NCBI RefSeq assembly: GCF_032854445.1
Contig: NC_088295.1
Span: 32,041,385-32,105,384 of the forward strand
DNA length: 64,000 bases
Direction: 5' to 3'
From: Liolophura sinensis
Lineage: Eukaryota > Mollusca > Polyplacophora > Chitonida > Chitonidae
The position numbers and the translations under genes are program-made. Positions 12,601 through 24,246 of this stretch are shown piece after piece. The stretch's first letter is position 1. Every line of letters begins with the position of its first letter. The notes below the pieces were generated by a model. It worked only from the letters and a program-made list of their open reading frames with translations. It had not been told where the DNA came from and made no database searches.

Positions 12601-14668
12601 GCTGGAAGTTCAAATCCAGTTCCTGCTGGTTTAGCTGCAGCTTTGTGACAGGAAATTTGTCATGTGCCTGGCTAGGGGTTCCATTTGGACCCTGTCTGAT
12701 TTCATCCACCTTAAAACCTGACTGCTGTAATTAACATAAACAAAAATTGAATACACCGTTTTGATTTAAAACAAATGAATAAAATAAAATACTTGGTAAT
12801 ACTTTTTAGTTTGTAGTAAATACATGATGAAAATTTATCTTTAGGAAAAGCAGCAGTTCTTTTCTTTGGAATATTATGCATAACATGTTATTTTGTTCTG
12901 TACTTTCTTTTGATCCCTGTATTTTTAAACAACAGATTTTTTACGATGGTAAAGCAGAGGGTATCTGTGTATCGGATGAAAATCATTCAAACTGGATGAG
13001 GTTTGTGAAGCCTGCTCGGGCCTCAGAGGAGCAAAATGTGGTGGTATATCAGCAGGGGAGAGAAATCTTCTTCAGCACATGTAGAGATCTGATGCCAAAC
13101 CAAGAACTGCTTCTCTGGTATTCCAAAGATTATGCCAAAGCCCTGGGTAAATAGTATTGCAGAAATATTTGTCACATCATTTACAAGACTTTTCATATGA
13201 TTAGAAGAAAATTAACTTTACTTGCATTGTTATTGGATGAGGAAACCAATGATATTTACATTTTTTATAAAAACATTGCATCCTTCATTCAATATCAAAA
13301 CCTTTTTCCATAATTCTGTATAAGGGAAATATTGAATATGGCATGAAACTCCAATTAAATAAATAAATAAGCTCATTATCAGATCTTTTAAAGAATGAAA
13401 GAGAAACCATATGCATTTTGTAATGCAGCAGGCATAGTTACAGTTAGTTCACAAAATTTGTAAAATAATTAAAATGAAAATTATTGCAGAAAACTGTAGC
13501 AAGGCCAGTCCATAATTGCCTATATATACATGCCACTTTGGTCTATCAACTAGGTATGCCATCAATGCCTGGAACCATGGCTACGTGTAATGTTTGCTCC
13601 AAGTCCTTTCCAAACACCAAGTGCCTGGGTCAACATGTGAAGTACTCACACCCGGACATGTCAACACGAAAGTATAAGTGTGAATACTGTGGACGTGGGT
13701 TCAATTCCTCCTCCAAGCTGAAGAGCCACGTTTTGAGTCACCTGGGAGTCAAGCCTTACATGTGTGCACAGTGTGGGAAGAAGTTTACAGAGAAGCCTAA
13801 TTTAACCAGACACATGTTCATTCACACAGGTATGACACAGCCCTCAAGGCAGATCTAGGGTTATTAATGAATTTGGTCCGATGAATTTAATATGAATCAT
13901 GGGCTGCAAATGTATGTGCGTAAATTTTTTCCGTTTTCAAAATGTACAAAACATGGACCAATTACTTGCAATACTGAACACGTTGGAGGAACAGTCATAT
14001 AGGGCCTGTCATTGTGAGAAATTATCTTTTGTAACATTTAGTTTCATGAAATTGATTAAATTATCAATCCCAGTTAATAACTAAACATACAGAACAGTAC
14101 ACAGTTCATACATGTTGTTATGTGTAGATGTGTTGTACTGGTAATGCATCATAGTGTTTGTATTTTGCATCCAGGAGAGCGTAAATTTGCCTGTGAGGTC
14201 TGTGGACGAGGTTTCAGGCAGAAGGCCCACCTACAGTCGCATATCCTGGTCCACACAGGAGAGAGAACCATACGCTGTCGATACTGCGAAAAGCTATTTG
14301 CTCGCACCTCTGACCTCAAGCAGCACGAGTACCAGCACACCAAGGAGAAAGTTTTCACATGTCCACATTGTAACAAGGTCTTCTACAAACTACAGAACTT
14401 CAAAAAACACTCCAAAATTCACTCGGGACAAAAGGACTACCCGTGTCACCAATGTGAAAAGTGTTTCTTTACACGATACCATATGAAACGCCACCTACAG
14501 ACTTGTAAAGGAACTAAGGGTCATTATACCTTAGGCCCAGAGGATCCTGAAATTGTGGCCCTGAACATGGACCATTGCGCAGCATCTTGTGAGGAGGTAC
14601 CCACTCCTCCTGACCCTCCTAGCCATAACCAAAAACGGACTAAAGTTAAAGGAAAAGGGAAAAAATAG
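6650..14668 (+). CDS. PRDM4: PR domain zinc finger protein 4 homologue, complete
   Basis: Ten coding exons join in frame with GT-AG introns: 6650-6842, 7124-7273, 7850-7930, 9018-9770, 10433-10576, 10885-11040, 12421-12536, 12936-13146, 13554-13829 and 14175-14668 (857 residues; human about 800). The start has MTDPLP then DQLTSSV, like the EQLTSS segment near the human N-terminus. A long Ser/Pro/Gln-rich low-complexity region follows. Exon 6 carries a Cys/His zinc-knuckle-like motif (FCVECC...CKVHEC). Exons 7-8 hold the PR/SET-related domain: GVWTKSF, FGPVIGE, NWMRFVKPARASEEQN, IFF and ELLLWYSKDYA. Exons 9-10 hold seven zinc fingers; the last is C2HC (ends KRHLQTCKG). A basic tail ends KGKGKK. 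Known role of the family: a nuclear DNA-binding regulator that recruits PRMT5 and acts in neural progenitor and p75NTR signalling. An untranslated exon upstream is implied by an acceptor at 6611-6612. Confidence 0.94.
7541..7765. mobile_element. Degenerate MITE-like inverted-repeat element in PRDM4 intron 2
   Basis: Begins GGGGCTCATTCCGCAAAGCC and ends with the inverse arrangement (AGAAATGACTTTGGAATC). The internal landmarks AAGTCAAAATTTTAAATACC and GAAGAGGTTTTAATTTTG match the better-preserved copy at 15984-16187. Confidence 0.6.
8345..8407 (+). mobile_element. SINE 3' tail fragment in PRDM4 intron 3
   Basis: TTGAGTACGGCATAAAACAC followed by CATTCAAATAAATAAATA is the last ~50 bp of the common SINE. 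The head and body are missing or unrecognisable. Confidence 0.6.
11045..11745. repeat. 46-bp minisatellite in PRDM4 intron 6
   Basis: About 14-15 tandem copies of a 46-bp unit containing CCAATATGCCAGGTACC, TATATGCAT and TACTAATTATCTGTCAGCT. The array starts almost directly after the splice donor at 11041. It includes one unit with a shorter spacer near 11130. Copies differ by scattered substitutions. Confidence 0.93.
13320..13371 (+). mobile_element. SINE 3' tail fragment in PRDM4 intron 8
   Basis: GGGAAATATTGAATATGGC, ATGAAACTCCAATTAAATAA and an AATAAATAAATAA tail match the 3' end of the common SINE. Confidence 0.55.
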
Positions 14669-15540
14669 GGTTCTATTTATTATGTGTAGGTAATTATTTT
14701 TGTTACAAAACTACATTTTAAGAATTTCATCTTATTTACATCAAAATGGTTTTAAAGATTTGTGTTTGCCAAAGTTAGTATTTCCCTGTGGCTAGTCAGA
14801 TTTATTTACCAATGCTGCATTGAAATTGTACCAGTGTTAATCATGAAAAATTAAAATTCAGTATTTATTCCAAGTAATGACTTATTTAGGTTTTGTGTGA
14901 ACTGAGAAGAACATTTGAAAAATGAAGTACGCCCTGTCTGAAAGATCTCCAGAAAAATACATCAGCTTGTTCTTTTACCTCTTTTTTCCCCCCAAGAATA
15001 TTTTAACCACCTTTTGATGTCATAAACAATCTTGCTGAGAAAGTGTAATTTAGAATTCAGTTTCAAACTTAGATTTAAAAATCTGGAAAAATAGGTGATA
15101 GTACATGAAGCTTCAATTAAGCTTCCTTAAATCCACTTCTCACTTATCTTTTATAGATGTATGAATGTATTTATTTAATTGATTAGTGTTTTACACTCGA
15201 TGGTCTAGCTTATGGTTAGAGAATACAAGAGAAGAAAAAGTCACTTTCTCCAGCTTCCTAGTACTTTGGGGCTCAACGTGTAAGATCAGATAAAGGTGTT
15301 TATTAACCAACTAACATATGATGGAAGGTTTAATTTTTTCCCTATGTTTCATTCAGGGTGGGATGTTTTCTAAACCTTCCATGATATGGATTTCCCTTAT
15401 GGGAGTTATTGGTTATTTCAAACCTTACTGATTTTATTTTTTTTGGAAGTTGTCAACCAAATCAGTGCATTTCACTTTTGCTCATGTGCTTAATGTACTT
15501 AGCTTAATGTTTTTAGCATCAGTTACATTGCTTTTTTCAA
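14669..15540. other. PRDM4 3' UTR and downstream, no gene recognised
   Basis: AT-rich sequence directly after the PRDM4 stop; the first part is probably its 3' UTR. No canonical poly(A) signal could be chosen with confidence. Nothing else is recognised. Confidence 0.4.
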
Positions 15541-15763
15541 CCTAGGAGTCTCTCACTAATGTGGTCGCTGTAAGTTCAAGTCCAGCTAGTGCTGGCTTCC
15601 TCTCCGGCTGTAAGTGGGAAGGTCTTCCAGCAACCTGCAGATGGTCATAGGTTTCCCCCCGGATCTGCCTGGTTTCCTCCCACCATAATCCTGGTCGCCA
15701 TTGTATAAGTGAAATATTCTTGAGTATGGCGTAAAACACCAATCAAATAAATAAATAAATCTT
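15541..15763 (+). mobile_element. tRNA-headed SINE, 5' truncated
   Basis: Starts within the tRNA-related part (GGAGTCTCTCACTAATG, box-B-like AGTTCAAGTCC). The complete body follows (GTGGGAAGGTCTTCCAGC, CCACCATAATCCTGG, ATAAGTGAAATATTCTTGAG) with an AATCAAATAAATAAATAAA tail. Confidence 0.88.
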
Positions 15764-15983
15764 TCAACTTTACAAACATCAAAATGACTGTCATGAATTA
15801 AACTATGTTCAACCAATTCAGCTGGGTTGTTTAAATGACGTGATATTGTTGTAATTCTCTTGCAATGGAAAAAAGCATCAGGAAAGGAATGTCTGAAATA
15901 GAGTTGTTAGCCATGATTGAGGGTTGCCCAATATTAACATAACAGTATTGCCAAGTGACAAAACTTGTTTCCCATAGGCCTCG

Positions 15984-16187
15984 GGGCCGATCCCACAGAG
16001 TCATTTCTGACTTAAGCCAAAAATTGAAATATCATCACAAAGCTTATTTGTCAACTGTGGAAATAAAAAGTTTGTCTACCTGATCAGACAAAAGTTTCCA
16101 AATTCCTACATTCAGAACCAAAGACTAAGCATTGTAAAGAGGTTTTAATTTTGACCTAAGTCCGAAATGGCTCTGTGGAATCGGCCC
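15984..16187. mobile_element. MITE-like element with ~40-bp terminal inverted repeats
   Basis: The left end GGGGCCGATCCCACAGAGTC and the right end (GGCTCTGTGGAATCGGCCC) are inverse complements. The match continues inward for about 40 bp with few mismatches (left CATTTCTGACTTAAGCC, right GACCTAAGTCCGAAATG). The interior of about 120 bp has no coding capacity. It resembles a small non-autonomous DNA transposon. A diverged copy lies at 7541-7765, and fragments near 27620-27680 and 46020-46115. Confidence 0.75.
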
Positions 16188-19100
16188 AGATTCGCACTTC
16201 TACTTCCCCTTGGCATAAATAAACTGGAGGTCAAAGTGAAGCTTGCAGCGCTGTTACTACATTAAACTTGTTACTACAGTAAAATTCTTTTCACCCGTGA
16301 CTAATCAGCACTATCAGTCAGTTCCATCTGTCGTTCGCCCATATTTTGATTCATAACATAATATGTTATACGTTTAACATGAAGCTCTAAGAGATGAAAG
16401 GCAATATACGGGAATGTCACAGCTATTGAAAATTTGCACTCGTTTTAGATGATAGCGTTAAGACTGATGGTGTAATTTCATTGGCCTGTAGGATAAGTTG
16501 TTAGTCATAGTTGGTCAGTACTAGTGACTATTCATTAAACTTTACTAAGCTTCTTTTTTTAGCTTTTGTGCCTTGTGGTTAACTAATTGGTCTTTGTTGT
16601 GCTTTTAATTGCCCTGGCTTTTACTTTTCGCTGGTAGTACGTTGGCCTGATGAGTAAGACGTCTAATTCATTCGGCTATTAGCATATTTGCTCATCACTC
16701 AAGCCTTGGAGCGTTACTGTTGACTGTAAGCTAGTGTTCGTTGTCCTAATTATCACCCCCTATCCTGCTGGCCAACTGTGAAATTAGAATGCGTATACGC
16801 GTCAGCTGATACTCCTTCGCTGGCCGAATCGTCGACTGAGTTCTCCCGACTAGTGACCAGTGAGACCTATTAGAATCTGGCTCCCACAAATTTGCCATGT
16901 ACCTAAATTGTTGTGGCGGCTTTCCTAGGCTCAGCAAGCATCCTGTGCGCAAGATAGAGACAGTGTTACCCATAGCAAGTAAACCGGAGATGAAGTACAA
17001 TGCAATACATTCAGTTATAAACAGGAATGCGCATATAACATCCAACCTGAACCCAAATCACACTTCAACTGAGTGGCTTTATACGTTTTAGAACCGAATT
17101 TTAAAAGAACACCCAAGCACACAAGACAACCAATCATCATATAGTGCTAAATCCCTGGTCTTTTTCAGCAGCCTGTAGAAAAAAAAAGTATCCTTCAAAT
17201 CTGTAATTTTTCAAATATTTCCAACAGGTAAAAGGAAAACGTCATGACTGTTCATGATTTTATGTATTCTGTGTTAAATGGGCTTTCTTCGAATTCTGCC
17301 CAGTTTTCCCCGTTCGTCGAACTGTCGGCCGTCTAATAAGTGAAATAAACTTGAGAAATGTGTTAAAGGCCAACTGAATGAAGCAAATGTTTTTAGCGGA
17401 GAAATGTAGCAAACGCAAACTAAATGAAGTGCCAAAAACAGTGTATGCTAAAGGTAAAGTCAATGGGCTTTTAACTTTTGTGATTGATGCCATTTTTTGT
17501 CATGGGGCAGACTTCCACTTACGGTGAAAGGCATTTGTCCCGCTGTGTCCTGGGTAAGGGTACCACTATCGAAGAGTAAAGATGAGAAACAACTTAATTC
17601 TCAGATCAAACACGAAAACGCTTGAATAAGATCAATACATATATTTTCACATTTTTAATTGAGAAATAACATAACTGACAATAATATACAAAACAATACA
17701 AATAATTATAAATATATATAGCGTCCAAATCCGGATGGAATATTCTGGCTTCCAAAGGTGTGTCAGTCCACGTCCGTGATGCTGAGCTGTCGATGTATGT
17801 TTCATTCCTCGGAAATATACACAAAGTCGCTTGCAGGGTTAACTGGGATGATATGTACGTAATTTCACAAGAGACAATACAAGCTTCAAAATAACGTTTA
17901 AAAAATAGCATGTGATGAAACACAAGCTCGCAAAGGGCCCTGTACAGAAAATGGAGTACGAATGTCGAATGGCATGAAAGCCGAGATCTCCAAACCCAGC
18001 AAAATCCTTCACAGTGAATGACAGTAAATGTGACTGTTCTCAGGTAAACTTGAATGAATGGCTGCGAGCTTCACAACTCCGCCGCTCATCTTTATAGACT
18101 ATCATAAAGAAAATCCCGGATGCTTTGATCGTAAACATGTTTACAACACCGATACATATTTCCAGAATGTGTACCCTATGTACAATTACACAAAACTCAT
18201 GAACACCGAAGACTGGAGAACGCTTGACTGAATTACAATGTAGGCTATAACATACATAAATAAAAAATATATAAGACAACGTTTAAAGACGGGTTTCGTA
18301 ACACCTGGTAGAATAAGAACTTTGGTCGGCTAACCGTTTCGGTGAAACCTGCCAAAAAATAAATCAAAATAATCGCAAATGTTTTAAACATTTTAGACCT
18401 TAATTGCCATATACTATAAACTTCGTAATATAGTATATTGCATAACCAGCAGATGATCCCTTTTTCTTCCCTAAGATGTAAAAAACATCTCGCGATTACT
18501 GTGTTATTGTCAGTATTGGTTTTCTTCCCCAGTGGAACGTCTCTTCTTCTGACAAAGCTCCTAAGTAAGTTGTAGTTAGTGCACAATTCACAGTCTTAAA
18601 CTGCACTCTAGTTTCATGGAGTTATCGAGGGCTCTTTGGGAAGCCTCGGAAAGACTCCCGGGCTCACGTGATCTTGACCTTCTTTGCCATAAATGGTCGT
18701 CAATCTCATTCCAAAGGATCTATGACCACATGGAAAAACTCCCCTGCGAGGAGCTACAGCTGGAGGATAGGAGAACATCACAGGCGGAGCCTATGTTGAC
18801 AAGACCCATATATCGTTATATAGCCCAAATCATTCCTTCATCTATACCAGGACTATATACAGCAAGAAGCTTCTGAAACTTCTGAAAAGTTTCATTATTT
18901 ATGTGTACAAATCCAAATTTATATGTATATGTAAGTTAGTTATATTTAGTCATTTTCAGTTCCCATGTATCTAAATATGCCCCCCCCCCCCCACCCCAAA
19001 TATATGTTTAAAACTGCCCAAATGAAACAATGCAAACGCCAAAAAGAAACTAGACGACGATGAAACAGGTCCGTCAAAATTCTCCTTTTATTTCTTTACT

Positions 19101-19870
19101 ATCAATATTATTATCGGATACATGTAAACACTTTACATATCTATATCCCCCCCCCACACACACACACATATGCCAGCATTATGATAATCAACATCTATCA
19201 TTGAATCTGCTGAAGTGTGGTCAGAAACCTAAACAAACAAAAAGATCACTGGTTACAAGCTATATTTCTTAAACATGTAAATTTAAAATCATAAATTTTA
19301 GGTACTTCACATTGCTTGAAGTATAACAGTTTCCCGTGAACGGGCTCATGCCTTTTGAACTGTCATTTCTTAAGCTATGTTTGTACTCACAAGCTTGACT
19401 TGCGGTTCAAGGCTAATCATAGCATTATACTTATGACGACATAATCAGTACCACCTGACTTAAGTCCGTCCAAATTGATGACATCACATGGCAAACCATC
19501 ACACTATGAGAGCTGAAAATAGGCCCACCAACAACCAAGCAATATTATTATAGTTCATGCCCTTTTTTCTTAAATTTTCCAATCATATCAGGCCTAAATT
19601 AAAGCCATTCTAAAATAGGTTTTAATGAAGCTTCATATTTATTATTGTAAACGTTACTGTTTAAGAGGAGTTGAATCAAGATTTTGACTCTTCATACATT
19701 GTAGCCTACTGGGTAAATATTGCACGGCATTAAGGTATTTTGTTCAGAAACGGATCATCCTACTATATCCGTCAGCCAACAGGTTTCCAATAGGACAAAA
19801 CAGAAGAAAATTAAGACTGTCAATACCTGCTCTCCGATTCACATTTTTCACCGAGTCGTCAATTGTGGAC
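16188..19870. other. Gene-poor interval, nothing confidently recognised
   Basis: No exon could be assigned. A degraded SINE 3' part may lie near 17290-17380 (CTAATAAGTGAAATAAACTT). C-rich tracts occur at about 18980 and 19146. Reading frames at 16746-17045 (minus) and 18616-18876 (plus) have no recognisable domain. Confidence 0.4.
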
Positions 19871-19878
19871 AATGACGA

Positions 19879-19938
19879 TGACGTCACAGTCAGTTTGCGT
19901 ATTGTTCTCTATGGACGTCATTTCCTTCGATGACGTCA
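19879..19938. promoter_or_regulatory. Paired CRE palindromes
   Basis: Two perfect TGACGTCA palindromes (19879-19886 and 19931-19938) each lie within the same longer context CGATGACGTCACAGT, 52 bp apart. A half-type GACGTCA occurs between them. This is the consensus of CREB/ATF factors. No nearby start codon is assigned, so the target gene is unknown. Confidence 0.4.
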
Positions 19939-20516
19939 CAGTAACGGATTGATTTTCATATATCTACAACAAATGTTTGACCAATGACATGCACCGGTTT
20001 AAAAGTGAGCTTCATCGTCATCGTGGAATAAATAAATACATTTTCCATTTTGCGACACTGAAATAACTTTAGTGAACGATCCCATCTGGCTTGGTAGCTC
20101 AGTTTATGGAGCGGTTGGGCTAGACACCTAAGTGTTTTCACTTGCATCGGTTTCGTGGTCGGGGTTATTCAATACAGAAGTGGACCAGATCAAACGTTCC
20201 GTTCGATGTTGTGTTTTATATATTGCAGTGGTTAGATATATAGTGAAGGGTTGCGTACTCAAGATACACAATTATGTAGGGTAACACCAACAGAAATCTA
20301 GTTTAAAAATGTTTCCTTGTTTACATTCCTGCAGATAATGATCAAAGAACCTGGCAAGGTAAGGTGGGTAATCGGCCACAGTGCACGAAACTGATCACCT
20401 CAAGAAGCGAAACCGACTGAAGCTGTGAGTGACAGCTGTTGACACACTCATAAGGCTACTTGTTTTTTCGGTCCTGTTTTACTGTTCTTTCCCTGTTATA
20501 TGGCAAGCATGCTACT

Positions 20517-20763
20517 TATTATTTATTTGATTGGTGTTTTACGCCGTATTCAAGAATATTTCACTTATACCACGGCGGCCAGCATTATGGTGGGAGGTAT
20601 CCAGGCAGAGCCCGGTGGAAACCCACGACCATCCGCAGATGGCTAGCAGACCTTCCCACGTACGGCCAGAGAGGAAGCCAGTTTGAGCTGGACTTGAACT
20701 CACAGCGACCGCATTGGTGAGAGGCTTCTGGGTCAATACGATGCGCTAGCACGCTAACCAACT
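20517..20763 (-). mobile_element. tRNA-headed SINE, full length
   Basis: Reverse-orientation copy with all landmarks: TTATTTGATTGGTGTTTTACG, CAAGAATATTTCACTTATAC, AGCATTATGGTGGGAGG, ACTTGAACTCACAGCGACC (box B region) and GCGCTAGCACGCTAACCAAC (box A region). Confidence 0.92.
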
Positions 20764-21044
20764 ATGCGATTTATAAAGCTCCAAACATACACTGAAGCAA
20801 TGAATAAGGCATAAAATAGTAAAGTGGTAGCCTGCTCCAGTCAAGCTGATTTATATCATTTTTTTTTTTTTTTTGCATTAGACACTACAGAAAAATCTGT
20901 ACTACTAAAAAAACTACAGTGGGGATAATCACTGCACCATCATTGTAACTTTTCGAAAGATTCTTGAGCACGCAGTTCTGCACCAATCAATTAAATACAT
21001 ATATACTGTATATATGTCCAACTGTCCAGCCTTATGCTCCCGTT

Positions 21045-21217
21045 ATTTATATTTATTTATTTATTTGATTGGTGTTTTACGCCGTACTCAAGAATATTTC
21101 ACTTATACCACGGCGGCCAGCATTATGGTGGGAGGAAACCGGGCACAGCCCGGGGGAAACCCACGACCATCCATAGGTTTGCTGCAGACCTTCCCACTTA
21201 CGGCCGGAGACCGCTAT
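21045..21217 (-). mobile_element. tRNA-headed SINE, lacking the tRNA head
   Basis: The well-preserved tail and body run from TTATTTATTTGATTGGTG through GGAGGAAACCGGGCACAGCC to CTTCCCACTTACGGCCGGAG. The copy stops before the box B region. Confidence 0.9.
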
Positions 21218-22519
21218 TTATAACCTGTTAATGTTAGCTAGAGGACCACATGTCCTCTCAACAAGGATTCACCTATGATTTGGCTACAGTTGCCAGATAT
21301 TGCTATATACCATAGCTTAACAATTATCCATTCTAATTCATGACAACACTTATTAAATGCAAAACAGCTTATATCTATATTCACACAAAAGGTATGTTGC
21401 CAAATAACATAGACTCGAACTCTTCCTCGCAGTGCAACCTGTTCTCCATAATGACTGCATTAGTTCACTGTACTACGAAGGATTCCTGACATACTAGAGC
21501 AAAAAGTTTTTAACTTGAAAAAATATGACAACATTTATCACATTATAAAGTTTATGTTTAGCACAAGAAGACAAACGTTATCGAAAATGAAACTTTGACT
21601 GCATGTAGAAATACACACATGAAAGTTTCAGTAAAAATAGTATTCTGGTTCACGTTGATCTTCATACAGTAAATTAAAGAGTGCATTGTTTGAACGGAAA
21701 ATTGATTTTTGTTTTATCAAGAGTGCATTTTTGGCTGCTTATTACTAAGTAACCTTCACTTTTAAGACCACATAACTTTTATGAATGATTTGATCAGGTT
21801 TTATGCGCCTGCTTTGGAAATTTACAGAATTGTGCTGGGATTTTGAAATTTGCACTCTCTTATACCTTTCTAGAACATATTCTCCGTCTTACCGTACTAG
21901 GTCGCATGGTTGCACAGCAGATTTGTACAAATATATACTCGATTTCCCCTTTGTACGCTTGTGTATCTCTCCGTCATCATTATTTTAAAGTTTTGGAAAA
22001 GCTACATCATCTAATAAACCACTCCAAACCATGCATAACAATACTTTGATTTATTTTTTAGACTTTTGTTAAGAGAGGTAAAGGAACATATTATCTGACT
22101 CTGACTTTTTTCAACTCTGACCCTAAATGTTGGAATAACTACGTTTACCCATTAGAAAAAGATTACTGAAATAACGTTCTCAAAAATCCCTTCCTTCTGG
22201 TGAACATCAGGAAAAAAAGATGATGTGACGTCAGGTGAGTTTTAAAACGAGGAGAGCATCTAACATAACATAGATTTGGGGGTGGGGGACACATTTCATA
22301 TGCTTATATTGCAGTTCGCCTTGAACAAAGGTCAGATCCTGAAATCTAAGTCACAATTAGATAAGGCTTCTGAATACCAATGGAAATTCCTTCTTAATCT
22401 TTGTGTGTCCCAAATGAATCTCACCACCTGTCCCCTTTTAAAATCCTGCACGAACAAATTTCAGACATTCGCAGTTTCTTCTCACCTATACATTGGAACA
22501 GCAAATCCCCGCGGTCAGG
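21218..22519. other. Interval upstream of the WAP-antistasin gene
   Basis: No gene is recognised. A perfect CRE palindrome TGACGTCA at 22226-22233 lies about 290 bp upstream of the ATG of the next gene, so the last few hundred bases may be its promoter. A TTTTAAAAT stretch near 22437 is a weak TATA-like candidate. Confidence 0.35.
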
Positions 22520-24155
22520 ATGTCGTGTTTGTCACACATTTTACTGGCAGTAACAGTTCTGGTGCTTACAGTAAATGCTGTAAGAGGTAGGCATACCTGC
22601 ATGTTACATACACAATTATTAGCTATAATCTACATATGAATCACATTTTATCAGCATCTATTAGTCTAGAGAGATTTGAAAAATTATCCAACTATTTTTT
22701 GGCGATATGTATATATTGAGACAAATATGTTTACCCCTAGTTTAAATGTTGGCCATGTTGCCGAAATGTTTAGTAGTAAGTAACCTGATAATGGCATGAG
22801 TTGACAGTGCATGCTATTATCGTGATCTTGGTCCAAAATATTGAGTCCAGGTCTCTTACAGCTGCTGATTGACCTGGCTACAGATTGGATAGATCATCAC
22901 CTGAGGTATCGGAAAGCCATTGTCATGTGCCGATAACTGTTTTAATTTGGAATTATAAGGTTAAACGTTTACATGTCAGATTTAACCCTTTGTAATCATG
23001 AGCCCTCAGTCCACCTATGAACTCATGCCGGTTTCTAACAGGAGTTTTCCTTTCTAACAGTTGCAAAAGGCATTATGAAGTTATTCCACAGTTCAGAAGT
23101 TTAAAATGTTCAATGCTATAAGGAATTTACTAACAATCAACTGACACTGGTGCATTAATTTATGGGGTTACCCCGAGAAATCATTGGGTTCCAATGCGCA
23201 TCAGGCAGCTTGTGTACTTCCCTTATGGGAATGGTCGGGTCATGATCGGGTCATAGTAATTCGGCCATAATCCAAGACAACCCTGTGTCCTTCTGATCTG
23301 GTCACTGCTTAACCCTAAGAAAGTTCGGGTGGCAGTTAAAGAACATCAACCCCTAGAAATAACTGGGTACTGAATTTCCCGGCTTATATACATGAGGCAA
23401 GCATTTCAAAGAGCTAACCTGAGTAACTCTTCATTGATGATCATGTGACATCAGTTACATCTGACAGAAGCATACAACCTGTAGACCTACACAACCATCA
23501 ACTGTTGAAATTGTTAATGAAGTGTTGTTTTTTGTGGTTTAGATGAGATCAACGTGTTGAGTGATTTCCTACATAGAAATCATTTATCATTATGATAGCT
23601 GGTGAACGGCCTAATACAAAATACATCATAAGCTTCAGGTACAGGTTTGAATGATTGGTTCATGTAAAGTTCACTAAAGCTTTAGCGGGACTTTATCACC
23701 ACAATATGAAAGTATAAACTAAACATTAATGCCCTTATGTAGAAATCTTTTCCTAAAGAGACTGAAAATCTGTCCATTAGTAAAACAATGTATGTATCTA
23801 TGTACGCTTGAGGTTTTACGTTGTACTTTAGGTGTGTGTACATATATTGTGTCTTCTTGTGACACGACGAGTCCATGCCGCCATAGTGCTGCCACCACTG
23901 AAATATCATGCCGAAGACACCAAACATGATATTCTACTCACCCTGCCACGTTATAATGTTTCCTTGCCCGAACCTCTCAGTACTGAGCGCCAAGCCAGCC
24001 CTTAAACATTTCTTAAGCCTTTAGTATGACCTGGGTTTGATCCCAGGTCTCCCCACGGTGAGGCGGACGCTCTAACTATTTGGCCATCCACGAGGTCTAG
24101 TGAGACAAGGAGATGTGGTGTTATTGATGCGATAGTGTTAGTTACGTACATTAGG

Positions 24156-24246
<91 letters not shown>

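Noticed and set aside
14149-14486. Overlapping frames in both directions over the zinc-finger exon
   Set aside because: Shadows of the PRDM4 zinc-finger frame at 14175-14668.
16746-17045. 99-codon minus-strand frame
   Set aside because: Composition is not clearly protein-like, and there is no known motif or exon context.
18616-18876. 86-codon plus-strand frame MELSRALWEASERLPGSR
   Set aside because: No recognisable domain, no splice context and no promoter signs; kept only as part of the gene-poor interval.
20460-20720. Recurring peptide FDWCFTPYSRIFHLYHGGQH at many loci (also 21.0, 30.8, 31.9 and 59.5 kb)
   Set aside because: This is a conceptual translation of the common SINE body, not a protein family.
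24034-24110. tRNA gene candidate on the minus strand
   Set aside because: Good Pol III boxes, but it is attached to a repeated body also found at 46.4 and 52.5 kb; interpreted as a SINE head.
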